Positions 9,249-19,549 of a stretch of DNA of 64,000 bases are shown in pieces. Numbering within the stretch: position 1 is the stretch's first letter; every line of letters begins with the position of its first letter. The notes beneath the pieces were generated by a model that saw nothing but the letters and a program-made list of their open reading frames with translations, ran no database searches and was not told where the DNA came from. Location: positions 62,001 through 126,000 of the forward strand of contig JAJTUP010000107.1 in the NCBI GenBank assembly GCA_021399435.1. The letters are read 5' to 3'. Both the position numbers and the translations under genes were made by a program. The DNA comes from Diaporthe sp. PMI_573 (lineage: Eukaryota > Ascomycota > Sordariomycetes > Diaporthales > Diaporthaceae).

Positions 9249-10976
9249 CTACTCGGCTTCCTCATCTGAAGTCTCGCCATCCTGCTCATCATCACTTATT
9301 CCCTCCATATCGTTCCCTTCTTCGTCCTCATATCCTAGTTCAACAAGTGGTTGCTCTGCTGGTTCCCCATCTCCAAGTTCATTGTGGAAAGCCTGATTTG
9401 CTCGGTCGTACAATGCTTCCTATATGCGTTTAGATTCGCGAACCCGCAGAGAAACGGCAGGGCTTACATATTCGGCAACGCCCCCTGTTGGCGCTTTGCG
9501 GTATGCCAATGTAGGCTGTCGGCCACTTTCGATGTGCTGAATGATTCTATCTCGTAGGCCCAGGTAGAATCGCTTGAAAGGCCGCAGCTTGTCTGGCTCC
9601 TGGTGAGTCCCATGGACGACGTCATCGTAGCCCATTTCGACGAGAACTTGGCGACACCAATCCTTTGTCTGTGGCTCCAAACAACTGCTAATGTCGATAT
9701 CAGCCAGTGGTCTGTGCAGTCCCTCTAGAACCGAGCGGTTAATGGGGATCCCCCAGTTGCATGCCTTCTCTGGGTCCGGGTAATGGTAGTTCATCCAGGG
9801 CTGACCGTGGACCACGTGCGGACGGTTCTTCTGAAGGCGGATCCGATGAATGTTCCACGCCTCCACAAAGTCGAAGAGTTCTTGGCGTAATATATCTTCG
9901 AAGACGGCATAGATGGCGATCTGATCCTCCAGCATATCGCCGTCGAAGTCCCCGTCCCTGGCAAGCTCCCCAAAGTAGTCCACCCACTGCCGGGAAGATA
10001 CATGCAGCATGCGCTCCCACCAACTTTCGATCTTGACATTCTTTGTGCTCGGTGCGGCCTTGTAGGAATCCTTTAGGCGCTTCCCTTGCTGGAAAACCTT
10101 CCCGTTCCACTCCACCCGTCCGTCTGCCGCCAAAGCAAAATTCCAATGAGCTGCAGCGATTAGCGGCGTCTCGCTACCTCTGTCTGCCTGCAGATACCAT
10201 GGCCGGAAGCCGTATGTGTCGCATGCGGCCAAGTACTGCTTCAGAACGCTCAAAGCAGTTGTAGCAGAGTGGCCAACATAAAACCAGATAATGTTGCGCG
10301 AGTAGGCGTCGATTGCAGCGTATATCTCGAATCCGTACGCCTTGAGCTTGTCATGACCATCAATGCACCACTGGTAGTTCGGACCAGGGACAAGAAAATG
10401 TCCTTTCTTCCTCCGAAACATCCTTTTCCGGATCTCGACCTCGTTCGGGAACATGATTTTGTACATCGCAAAGAGAGGATCTCTTGGTACCCAGAACTGC
10501 CTTTGCTGGCGAAGATAAGGCTGTAGGAGGCTTTTGCCATATCCGGAAATGGCATTGGAACGTCGTGTCATTTCGATAATAACCTTCTCTGTCTTCTCCA
10601 GCAACGCAAGGCGCTCCTCATCGCTATTAAGCCTGCGCACCCAGCGGCGGTCTGGGTGAAGCCTGATGCGCTTCAGACCTCGTTTCGTGATCGGCCAGCC
10701 CTGTCTCTGTAGAACGCTCAATGTCTGCTTCTCGCTAAGCCCAACGCGGAATATCAGGTCGCGGGTGGCCTCTATAAGCTCTGGACTCTCTTTGGTACGG
10801 GCTTGCTGGCGTGGGAGATGCCAGCTTGCGATTCGGCGAGAGATTGTGCTGAGATTGACGATGACGCGATGATGCTTCCGAAGCTTGTACTGAATCCTGC
10901 TTCGCGAGACGCCGTTGAGGTAGAGATGAGTGACATAGTCGCGGTATTCATCGATTGGGTTGGGCGGACGTGCCAT
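9249..10976 (-). CDS. DDE integrase-type transposase (rva_4-like integrase core)
   Basis: Start ATG at 10976; exons 10976-9468 and 9419-9249 around a 48-nt intron (GTAAGC donor, CTAAAC branch, TATAG acceptor) give 559 aa. Unspliced it would stop at residue 518. The N-terminus (residues 10-55) is a helix-turn-helix (NGVSRSRIQYKLRKHHR...STISRRI). The catalytic core has D206 in YQWCIDGHDKLKAYG, D265 in YLQADRGSET and E317 in VKIESWWER. The order and local sequence match the eukaryotic integrase-core group (retroviral-integrase-like fold) found in animal and fungal genomes. WFYVGHSATTALSVLKQYL between the Asp residues fits the beta strands of that fold. The second exon adds an acidic tail (EDEEGNDMEGISDDEQDG). 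It probably acts in the nucleus, cutting and joining the element's ends. Confidence 0.85.
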
Positions 10977-11186
10977 GTTTGCGCGGTGAGGTCGAAAGAG
11001 TGTGGACGATCTGCTTCGTCCTGACAGCCAGAAAAGGGTGTGATGAGGCTGGCTTTCCGCACTGGTCCGCAGCCGAAGCGGTGATTGACCTGGAGGGGCT
11101 TAGCGTCAAGTTGCTGATTGGTGGAACCCCACCAAACCAGGGGCAGGAGATCCCTTCCAACCCTTTTCCACCTTCCCTTTTGTATC
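10977..11186. promoter_or_regulatory. Divergent promoter region of the integrase element
   Basis: This 210-bp spacer separates the start codons of the integrase gene (minus) and accessory gene 2 (plus), so it must hold both promoters. There is no clear TATA box. A pyrimidine-rich run precedes the plus-strand start (CCCTTTTCCACCTTCCCTTT at about 11161-11180), as is common in fungal promoters. Confidence 0.45.
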
Positions 11187-12075
11187 ATGTCCGTGGAAAG
11201 TCTCGTGGCCAACGACGGCGCCATGTCCACAGGCGATACAGTCGTCGTAAGTGAGACCACGACCGCTGGCACGACAGATGGGGACTCTCGTAGCCGGAAC
11301 GCCCCAGTGAAGGGGAGCAGAAGATTGATCCAACCCAGTATCCGCAAACCCGCGGCGAAGATTACCGTACGATCCAGTAAGTCCTCATGCGAAGCGACGG
11401 ATGCTAACTTGCCTGTCCGAGCAGAAGAAGAAGCAGACGAAGAAGGCCCCTCCCCGTGGTTCGGTGCGTCACTTCCCGTGCCGGCCCTGCGTCACTCGCG
11501 CCACAAGGGCTCCCGGCCATGAATGTGCCTCTCAAGACAGTATGCTTGGTTTCCCAAGGCCGTACACCTCCTACGCTGACATGCACGGAGTAGATACAGG
11601 TGCTGCGTGCTGGGACTGTGCAAAGACCAGCCACACATGCAGGCCGGTAAGACATCTCTGCTCTGTCAGGTAACAAGCCACTGACCAATCTGCGTTGCTA
11701 GGTCCCCGCTGCGGCTCATGCTGCTGTGCGTGCCTTTTGGGACCGGAACCGGCAGTTCAGTGGCGTGAATGACGATCCGGATGATGCCTGGCGCGCTGCT
11801 GCGCTGCGCGCCGCACAGCAGTTACGAGCTTGCGGTAGTGGTGCGGCTCCTCCTGCCGCTCCAGTACCAGCTCCTGCTTTGGATTCATTTGGGGAGGTAT
11901 TAGAGAAGAGTCTTGAGGAGAGAAAGGTTATAGCGTTGGAGGCCATCGCCGGAGCTGCTCGGCTCTGGGTTGTAAGTGTGATCAAAATCAACAGATGCAA
12001 TGCAACTACTAACTCAATGTTTAGCAGCTCATTCAGCAAGGCGAAGACGATGAAGAGGAGGATGAGGACAATTGA
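11187..12075 (+). CDS. Accessory protein 2 of the integrase element (Cys-rich, unknown function)
   Basis: Five exons give 220 aa: 11187-11366, 11425-11539, 11600-11646, 11702-11971 and 12025-12075. All four introns (53-60 nt) end in AG, three have recognisable branch sites, and the phases agree. A basic segment KKKQTKKAPPRG is followed by a compact Cys/His cluster, HFPCRPC, GHEC, CWDC and SHTC, that looks like a metal-binding knuckle. Next comes an Ala-rich helical region (DDAWRAAALRAAQQL) and SFGEVLEKSLEERKVIALE, and the protein ends in an acidic tail EDDEEEDEDN. No named family recognised. The position inside the inverted repeats and the acidic tail shared with its two neighbours suggest a role in the element's movement, for example DNA binding or assembly. 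The first donor (GTACGA) was chosen because the stronger GTAAGT 10 nt downstream gives the wrong phase. Confidence 0.65.
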
Positions 12076-12263
12076 GAAGGGGCATAAAGCTTAATGCCGC
12101 TTTGAACAGAATAGAAATGCAATCTGCTGGTCCGCTGCGGGCTCGCTGCGGCGACTGTATCTTCCCTGTCACTCGCAAAAATCAAGAAATTCAAGCTGAG
12201 GTACCTAGGCCAATGTACTGCGGGTCAGCGCGAATATGTCTCTAACCTAATTTGGCACCTGCG

Positions 12264-12301
12264 TGGTGGTTTTGCAACAGTGACCCCTATAGCCTGCCGT
12301 A
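12264..12301 (-). repeat. Right terminal inverted repeat of the integrase element
   Basis: Complement of the left repeat at 7194-7231. Read inward it starts TACGGCAGGCTATAGGGG and continues with the CACTGTTGCA core. Confidence 0.75.
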
Positions 12302-12348
12302 ATTGATGCCTCAGGCACCTAACCCAAAGCACCCGTCACATCTGACAT
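12302..12348. repeat. Fragment of a copia LTR
   Basis: ATTGATGCCTCAGGCAC and CCCGTCACATCTGACA match, in order and spacing, the right edge of the copia LTR at 40855-40903, including its terminal ATCTGACA. No other part of that LTR is recognised on the far side of the integrase element, so whether the element landed in a solo LTR is open. Confidence 0.6.
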
Positions 12349-12361
12349 GATGCATTTTTCT

Positions 12362-12432
12362 GTACACGTACGTACGTACGTACTGTATTTTGGGTAGCTG
12401 TACGTACGTACAACTTTTCTGTACGTACAAAA
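12362..12432. repeat. GTACGTAC subterminal repeats, left cluster
   Basis: Runs such as CGTACGTACGTACGTAC and TGTACGTACGTAC occur at least four times in 70 bp. They mirror the cluster at 14731-14806 at the other end of the hAT element. Confidence 0.75.
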
Positions 12433-12512
12433 TTGTACCATACAAATTTCCTCCTTCCTTTTTAGGCAATAGTTGAGTACGAGCATTCATACGGTCCTGG
12501 TCTCCTGTCACT

Positions 12513-14596
12513 CTAGTCTCCAACCACTGATTCCACTTCAGTACCAACCCCCAATATATCACCTGTCGACTGTAAGACACCTTCCCACTCGAAATCTCCA
12601 TTGGCAGAGGCCATCACACCATCCATCCAGACCTTCTTGCCCTGCGCATTCACAAACAACTCGAGGTACGAATCTTCAAGTTCCAGCCAGTCCTTCTCCT
12701 CAAGATCCGCCCAGCGCTTTTTATGCGCGTACTTCTGATCCTTAAGGCGATCTAATACGCGATCATTCATAAAAATGAAGGCCTGCATGTCCGCGTGCAT
12801 GGGCGTAAGGCGATTTCGAGCTTTCGTGTGTATGAACCTGATAGCAGAGAAACTTCGTTCTGAAGGTACGGAGTTTGCAAGCGTGTTCATTACCTTCACA
12901 GCTACTCTAGCCAGAATCGAGCCCTGGTTGAGGAGGCACTGCCACGCCATTGCTGGCCTGAAACCATCGTCGTATACAGCGCTGTGCTTATTGAATAAGC
13001 CGTCTGGGCCGCCTGTACGCATTCGGAAGTGTGTGAATTCGGAGAGGGCACGGTGATACTCGTCGTCATTTTCCAGCTGTTTCTGCAAATATTCTTGTAC
13101 GCGTGCAAAGACGCTAGGCGGAAGTTTCGAGTTTGGACCTGTTGTATCAGGCCGGAGGGCATCGGCGATCCAATGTATATCGTACGTTTGCTTATCAAGC
13201 CTAGCTTTGAATACAGCGTCAATATCGTCCCACGGAATATCAGGGAACTGATCAGCCTCTCTCATCTCAGCCCATTTGCTTTTGATTTGCAGCCAGCGAT
13301 TTACAACGTGTGCAATTCCCGCCCCATCAGCCTCAGAAGCGTGTTGAAAGTCGTTCACCGGTTTCAGCACAGCGATCGCAGCCTCGAGTTCTAGCCAGAA
13401 GCTGCTGTCTTTGATGATCCGAACCGCTTCGGGCAGGAGAACGGGGCAATCTTGAGATCGCAACTCATCCCGTACATCTTTTCGAACAGACCAGTCTCTG
13501 GCAGGGTCTCGAGAACGGAGGAGGGAGAAGAAAGAATTGTACTGGGAACCCCAGCGTGTAATAATACTGTTCGGAACGAGCAGGTTAGTATATCAATTTC
13601 TCAGTCGCAGCTAACAATTCACCGGTACCTTCTGATCAGCGCGCGAGTTACTCCGTTCCACCTTGTGCGCTGGCACATTCTCAATCTTTGTAATTGTAAT
13701 TTAGACCGTGAGAAGAACACGAGCAGGGTGCTGACGTTGTTAAAGAGATCCTCGAAGAAGGGAAGAAGAAGAATATCTTTAATCAGAAGCTGAAGGCCGT
13801 GAGAATCGCACAGAGAGAAGTTGACGTGTGAGAGCTCTGGGAATCCCCCTAGCAGGTTGTGTACAGAGCGCATCGTATTTTCGGTATCCGTACAGATAGA
13901 ATTGATCCTGGAGAGATCGCCGCCACACAGTTGCTGCATTTCTCCCCAGATCAGCCGCACCCAGTTCTCTGCCGTGTGCTGTTCGTCTCCCGTGTCAAGT
14001 GTTTTCCAGTAGAAGGCCGGGCCGTCTGGTACCTGTACCGAGATATTAACGATCCTGTGGCCCGAGACATTATCGGAGGCGTCAAATATGATGTTGAACC
14101 ATTCCGAGCTGGTAATACGTTTGAAAACCTCGTCATAGATTTCCTGATAGAACTCGGGAAGAATTCGCGTGATGACGGCACGGCTAGGGGGCTTCCAGCC
14201 AGGCTTGATGCGAGTGAAGAAATAACGCCAACGACGGCTCTCGAAGAGGCTGAAGGGGCGACCGCTGGCGATTACAGCAGCGGCGGCATCATAGGGGAAA
14301 CTGCGGCTCTCGTCCTGAGAGATATGCTGAATTCCGACCTCCGTTATCTTCTTTTGTACAGCTTCAGAATATGAGGGAAGATAGCAGGCGTTATCTCGAG
14401 CTTGGCGCTCTTGTCGCTGCGTAGCTTGCCATTTGTCACACGCAGCGAGGTGCCCTTTCGGCCTCCCAACAGAGGTCGCTGCAAAGTCCTTCTGGCAGTG
14501 ACGGCATCTGTATCGCTTGCTTTTCTTGGGGTTCGAGCGGCCGAGGTCGATAAACTGTCGCCAAATGAAGGCAGCGTCAGCTTTGGCAGGGGCCAT
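12513..14596 (-). CDS. hAT transposase (BED finger), apparently intact
   Basis: Exons 14596-13629 and 13566-12513 with a 62-nt intron (GTACCG donor, ACTAAC branch, ACAG acceptor) give 673 aa. The start MAPAKADAAF precedes a BED-type zinc finger (YRCRHCQKDF...HLAAC, residues about 29-50). The catalytic core shows FNIIFDASDN (first Asp) and CTDTENTMRSV (second Asp). The C-terminal dimerisation region carries TLANSVPSERSFSAIRFIHTKARNRLTP, the hAT signature. No stops or shifts are present, so the protein could be functional. It is a different lineage from the other hATs in this window, with a distinct finger and distinct end motifs. Confidence 0.85.
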
Positions 14597-14730
14597 CTTT
14601 TTTGGCGATGCGTTCAATTGGGAGAGAATGGCAGAGTAACGCTGAGTTGTTAAGCCGGCAAAGTTTTGTACAGCTCCGTACTTGTACGGCATGACCCATA
14701 AATTACCTGATTTGGAATATAGTGGGCTCA

Positions 14731-14806
14731 GTCGTACGTACATAGTACATGTACGTACATTTTCTTCCTGTACGTACGTACGTACAACAAGGTTGTACAA
14801 ACTGTA
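14731..14806. repeat. GTACGTAC subterminal repeats, right cluster
   Basis: Three separate runs (GTACGTACATAGTACATGTACG, CTGTACGTACGTACGTAC, GTTGTACAAACTGTAC) lie between the transposase start and the element's edge, mirroring 12362-12432. Confidence 0.75.
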
Positions 14807-14814
14807 CAACATCA

Positions 14815-15884
14815 CTAGCGCTGTTGCTGTTCTGCTGAATTTTCCGCCGCCGAGGTCTGCTGCGCTGCTGCAACTGATCCTTCCATGCGTCGGCGTTTCG
14901 GCACAGCCATGATGCTTTCAGCTGGTAACTCAACAACCCTCCTTTTTACGTTATGGCGAGATCGAGTTGCCGAAGCAGGCGTTCGTTGTCGTGAATTGCC
15001 CATAGGTTCATCAGGTATCGACTGTGGACGCGGAGGTCGAGCAGAGCATGATGGTTCAGGATTTGTGTTTGACGGCTTTCCTTGCAACACAGGTTTGGGC
15101 GGCGCTGACGTGATATAATCCCTCTTATGCATGTCTGCTAAGGGGGTCGGATCCTGGGCCGGGAGTTCTCCGGACATTGACGTTTGGAGAGGGGAAGCTT
15201 GTGGCGTCGTTGCTGGTCGGGAAGGTGTAAGCAGAAGTGTTTGAGGCGTGGGCGCATGAACGTCTGCGCCGGGAGGTATGGCCTCGATAGACCGGGTCGC
15301 ATTGAAGTAGTGTGGTCGAGGCGTCCGATTCCATCTGGCTGGTGACACGGATTGGTCCATAGTAGTGACCTGTTTATTGTCGTTGGTCAGAATTGATGTT
15401 ATGAACTATCCACTCGTATGCTTACCGCGATGGTAGATGAGGTCGATACCGTCTCCTCAAGCGCGGAGCCAAGGGTTCTATTTTGCTCAGCGGCCGAACC
15501 GGTAATCAATTCTTGGACCTTGTTAAGCAGATTCGCTTCCGCCTTTGTTTTTGTCCTTTCATATTCGCGATGTAGTTCGTTCTTTTTCAGGTGAAGGTCT
15601 ACTTGTTTCGCGACTGCTAAACTGAAGGACTGTTGGACCGTCACAAAAGCCTCGCGCACCATCCGGGCGGTTTGATCCAAGTCCGAAACAAAATGGTCTT
15701 CCTCGTGGCGCAGCTGTGCATCGAGTTCCGCCTTCCTAGCTTCGTACTCGTTGTCCAGGCGCATGCGATCGGCTGTGTGCTGTTCCTTCAACTGCTCAAA
15801 CCACGAGTTCTGCGGGTCTAGTACATCATTCGTTGGGTCCGCAGCAGATGGCCTGGCTGACGGAGATTCCAAATTGCGATCCAT
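14815..15884 (-). CDS. Coiled-coil nuclear-type protein, 3' end at hAT border
   Basis: ATG at 15884; exons 15884-15426 and 15369-14815 around a 56-nt intron (GTAAGC donor, CTGACC branch, ACAG acceptor), 337 aa, phase 0. The first half is strongly helical and charged (QLKEQHTADRMRLDNEYEAR, KNELHREYERTKTKAEANLL), predicted as a coiled coil over residues about 30-135. The second half is Pro/Ser-rich with two basic clusters (RHNVKRRVVEL and VPKRRRMEG) that look like nuclear signals, ending in a poly-Gln run. The TAG stop falls at the border with the neighbouring hAT, so the natural C-terminus may have been lost. Family not recognised. Confidence 0.6.
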
Positions 15885-16779
15885 TAAAGCGGAACAAGGA
15901 TGTAGCAATGGTAGAAAGCTTGTGTTGGGAGTCTGTGAAGCATAAGTGTCGGGCGAGTGTGGCGATTGAACTCCTTTCGTCTGTGGAAGACACGAAGTGA
16001 ATTGAGGTCACGTGCAGGTAAACGGCACTAACCTGATTAACGTCTGCCTCGGTGTCTCTACCCCGCTTACTCCCCTGCAGGAGCCTGCGGAAGAAAATTT
16101 CTCACTTGTCCTTGGTTCCTGGTCCTTGCTTACGCACTGGGTTTTGTTTCTTTTCACGTTTTCTTATACGTGTTGTTTCCCCAGATAGTAGGGTGAAAGA
16201 GTGGGGTACTCTGGAGAACAAAGCACTGCTCTGCCGCTTAGACTCTGACCGTACAAGATGGAACTGGCGGAGAGCTTTCCTTTCAAAATCCGTTCTATTG
16301 TGGGGTTTTTGGCTTTGACATAATCTATTCATCCACTCATTAAGTTAGAATAACCAACTATCTTCGCTCTTTCATCCCTGCCGTACCAACCAACTTTTGT
16401 GTGCAGCTAAATCTTTGTACTGGGTGGGCGGATTGATGGAGCTGGGTGGGCCGACAATAGAAGCTGGAGACAAAGACTCTCTCTTTCTCTCTCTGTTGAT
16501 TACATGTAGGGGTTAGTCTCGTGAGGGTGGGTGGATGAGACGAAGAGAAGGGAACGGTGAGAGTTATTTATACAAAGTGGTGTTGTTAAACTTCCCGAGA
16601 AAGGTTTTATTTTTGGAAAATGCTTAGGGCTCTCACGCTTGTGGATGGAGGACCCGCGCAGCGAGCCTGGGAGCAGTGTAGTGAGGATGTGGGAACTTTT
16701 CGATTCTAAAATTTCCGGAAGAGGAAGACCTTGTCGAAATGGTTTTCTGTCATGAGTGCCCCCTATCGCGATGCGCGCG
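15885..16779. other. Intergenic, no gene seen
   Basis: Likely promoter and 5' leader of the coiled-coil gene at the left, then unrecognised sequence with a CT-rich run near 16480-16495. Confidence 0.4.
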
Positions 16780-17034
16780 ATCACGATGGAAGAAGTCGAG
16801 AGGCAGCTATTTGCAGCCAAATCATGGAAGGCACCAGGCGAAGACGGCCTACCGGCAGCCGTCTGGAAGGAGACCTGGCCCGTGGTCAAACACCGGGTCT
16901 TAACTCTGCTCCGCACGTCATTGGAGGAAGGGAGACTACCCGACCAGTGGAGGCACGCGAAGATCATACCGCTCAAGAAGCCGGGCAAGGACGACTACAC
17001 CGTGGCAAAAGCCTGGAGACCAATATCTCTGCTG
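16780..17034 (+). pseudogene. LINE reverse-transcriptase fragment
   Basis: Eighty-five codons starting [19 protein letters not shown] and ending WRPISLLG match, with few changes, the same segment of the Tad-like LINE at 47.6-47.9 kb on the minus strand. It covers only the beginning of the RT domain. Neither flank continues the LINE, so it is an internal scrap of a related copy, not a 5'-truncated insertion. An unrelated short frame ([20 protein letters not shown]) follows to 17133. Confidence 0.8.
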
Positions 17035-18115
17035 GGGGCGGGGCATACACCTTTCCATTCGACGATGCGGATGCTGCTGGGGAAAATGAGGCTGGACTTT
17101 TTACTGTTGAAAAACCACTGTCGATCCAGATAACAATTCGCTAGGGTGATTCATTAGTGTTAATAGGTGTCTGTGGAGTCCAGCTTCAGGGCTGAAATGA
17201 CTTACTTCCCTTCGCCAATAGCGTATAACACGGTACTAGCGAAAGACTGCTTGTTTCGTTTGCACATTTGACTTTGCAGGTGGCCAGTAATGCATCGGTT
17301 TCAGATAAGGTAAGAGCCAGTCGTGTTTTCTATCGACCTTTGTTACGATATTTCAGCTGAGTCTCCATAGCAGTTCTAGATTGATACTATAGTTTGCATG
17401 GTCTCGCTTTGTCCCTCTGTGTTGCTTCATAGCCTCATGCTCGTCATCCCCCCCTCTTGTAGAATGGCACAAGTTCCTCCCTGCTGTCTGCGTGGCCTAG
17501 TGATTCTCGTTAGCACTCAATGGAAGCTTCCTGCATCACATATGCAAGCACCAGAGATTGAGCTGTGATGCGTGTCTATGTCTCGCCTCGTTTAGCCTCA
17601 ATTATATCAGTCCTTAAGGGCTTCGCTCCTCGAACGTACTGCTCTGCTTCCTCTTCTGGAGACCTCACAGTTCTGAGAGGGCTCTCCGATTGCTCGAAAT
17701 CAGAGAGGCCTGGTGCAGCAGCTATACTTGTGAGGCCGAAGCACACAGTTTTTTTATCGCTGAAATCCCCTCCTCTGCACACCAATAATTATGCCATATT
17801 CTCTAGACTACGACACCTATTAATATTAACCTTTCCGGTCAAAATTTCCAGCTGAGGTTACCTTCTTCCGAGGCCATGACAGCCGCACCTTCGACTTGCT
17901 TACCGCCCTGGCCGGAGCTTCACTTGACGCCGACGCCTGAGAAACACTTGGTATCGTCTTTTTCGGGGGGCGCCTTTCTTTCCACCTCAAATCCTCGACT
18001 GCAAAATCTTCTTTTCAAGTTCTGCTAATTCCTTCTTTGTTACAGATACTGTAGTAGCGGGGTACTGTACTGTAATGCAATGCATACAGTAACTTCAAAT
18101 ACTTTAATTTATAGT
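17035..18115. other. No gene recognised
   Basis: Two passages look faintly coding on the minus strand: about 17785-17576 (SPEEEAEQYVRGAKPLRTD) and about 18055-17880 (VTKKELAELEKKILQ, followed by stops). Neither gives a coherent gene. TACTGTACTGTA-type motifs reappear near 18060-18095. Confidence 0.35.
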
Positions 18116-19549
18116 TTATATAGTTACTATAATTAGTAAATTAGATGGCCAAGCCAGATATCTAACCTCTTTCCGAATATTATATAGGAATGTGTGTCCA
18201 AACTTACCAGGCCCCAACATTCTATTTAGTAGGTCTGAACAGAAATACAGCTTCTGAGCGGTGGTGAATTCTTGGTCGCCACGCGCAGCACCATCAGACC
18301 GGCGCCGAGGTGCAGGCTTCGGCGCAGCTACCTGCGTCTTTGGCTCACAAACTGTCACCTTCCGAGCTGATGGTACCTGTGGCACGGGGCCACAATGGCG
18401 GGGCTTCTTATACAGGGACCCTAGCTCGTCGTCTTCGTCCAGATCAATATAGTGTACTTGCTTCCGTCGGGGTTGTGCAGGCTTAGGATAGTCGGAACCA
18501 CCGCGCGACGTGTATGATGGGACCATAGCGACCACCAGCTCGCTAAGCACGTCTTGAGGTAAAGATTTGGCGAATTCAGCCTTGGAATCGGAGGTGTGCA
18601 TGTACTCTGCCGCCCAGTCAATGAGCAGCCTCCTGACGGAGCATCCCTCCGGGGTGTCCTTCCACACCTGTACCATCAGCGGAGCAGAAGGTATTCTCAT
18701 GGTAGCTCGCCGTACCCGTGTTATTGCGTCGAGCGTAATGTCGCCAGGGTAGGGAATCAATCCATCCACGTCAATATCCGACTTTGTGGATGGAATTGAC
18801 GGCTTACTCAGCAAAGTGCTCGTGGATTGACGTCCACGAAGCCATCTGTGGATTGATGTCCATAATATTGAACCCGTGGAAGACCCCTGTCACGTTAACT
18901 CGGATTTCCTAATCGGGCAATTCGGGAACCCGTCGCCGAAACTTTCTATTGCCTTACTCCTGGCGCTCCTCCAAACCAGCCCGTTCAACAGCCTCCTGTA
19001 ACGCTGTATCGTCAAGCAGTATGCTATCGACATCTTCGATAATGCCTGCGCGTAACCAAGATCGCAGCGTTTGGATTAGTCCAATCGTCCCGGCGTCTAA
19101 GCGGTTTCGGAGGGGCGTGACCATCAACCCGGTGGCGGAGAACAGTCTCTCGCACTCCGAACTCATGGCCGGCACTGTCATGACGTCAAGAGCCATTCGA
19201 GATAGCCTTGGATACTCAAACCTCTTGAGGACCCAATACTCAACTGGGTCTGCGACGTCCTTGTCGCTCCCAGACACACTGGCCTGCCAGCGGATATATT
19301 CATCCGCTTGAGCAGCGGACGGTTGGCTTTGACGGTATCGGTTGCGATACCGATCAAAGGAGGACAAAGTCGTCTTTCGCCTCTTCACAACCGGACCTTC
19401 AGGAGAGGTGACTGTGATCTGTAGGTCTCTGTATTCCGTATCCCAAAGACGTTGTACGATTTCCTTCGCTTCATCGACCCAACCTGGATGCTGTTGACCC
19501 CAAACCTCGTCGAAATAGTCCCATCGTAGGCTAGGATGCAAGGCGGCGG

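Larger units (their letters stand above)
7194..12301. mobile_element. 5.1-kb DNA transposon with DDE integrase and two accessory genes
   Basis: The boundaries were found by aligning the two ends: read inward, 7194 onward and the complement of 12301 backward share TACGGYRGGCKATAGGGG, then KCACTGTTGCAWAACC, about 32 matches in 38. The simplest reading is a TA duplication flanking a CGG-starting inverted repeat. Inside lie three genes: an accessory gene (plus, 7763-9248), the integrase (minus, 10976-9249) and a Cys-rich accessory gene (plus, 11187-12075). GC-rich motifs of the type GCAGCGGGCTCGC occur just inside both ends (about 7315 and 12133). All three frames are open and spliceable, so the copy looks recent and possibly active. 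Confidence 0.75.
12350..14817 (-). mobile_element. hAT transposon with GTACGTAC subterminal repeats
   Basis: A complete transposase gene lies between two clusters of GTAC-rich repeats (12362-12432 and 14731-14806), which probably form the subterminal transposase-binding regions. The outer limits are approximate: short similar ends (TGATG followed by a GTACA motif) can be aligned, but I found no matching 8-bp target duplication. One flank may therefore be rearranged. Confidence 0.65.

Noticed and set aside
12350..14817. An 8-bp target duplication for the GTAC-repeat hAT
   Set aside because: No matching octamer was found at any plausible pair of ends, so the exact limits are left open.
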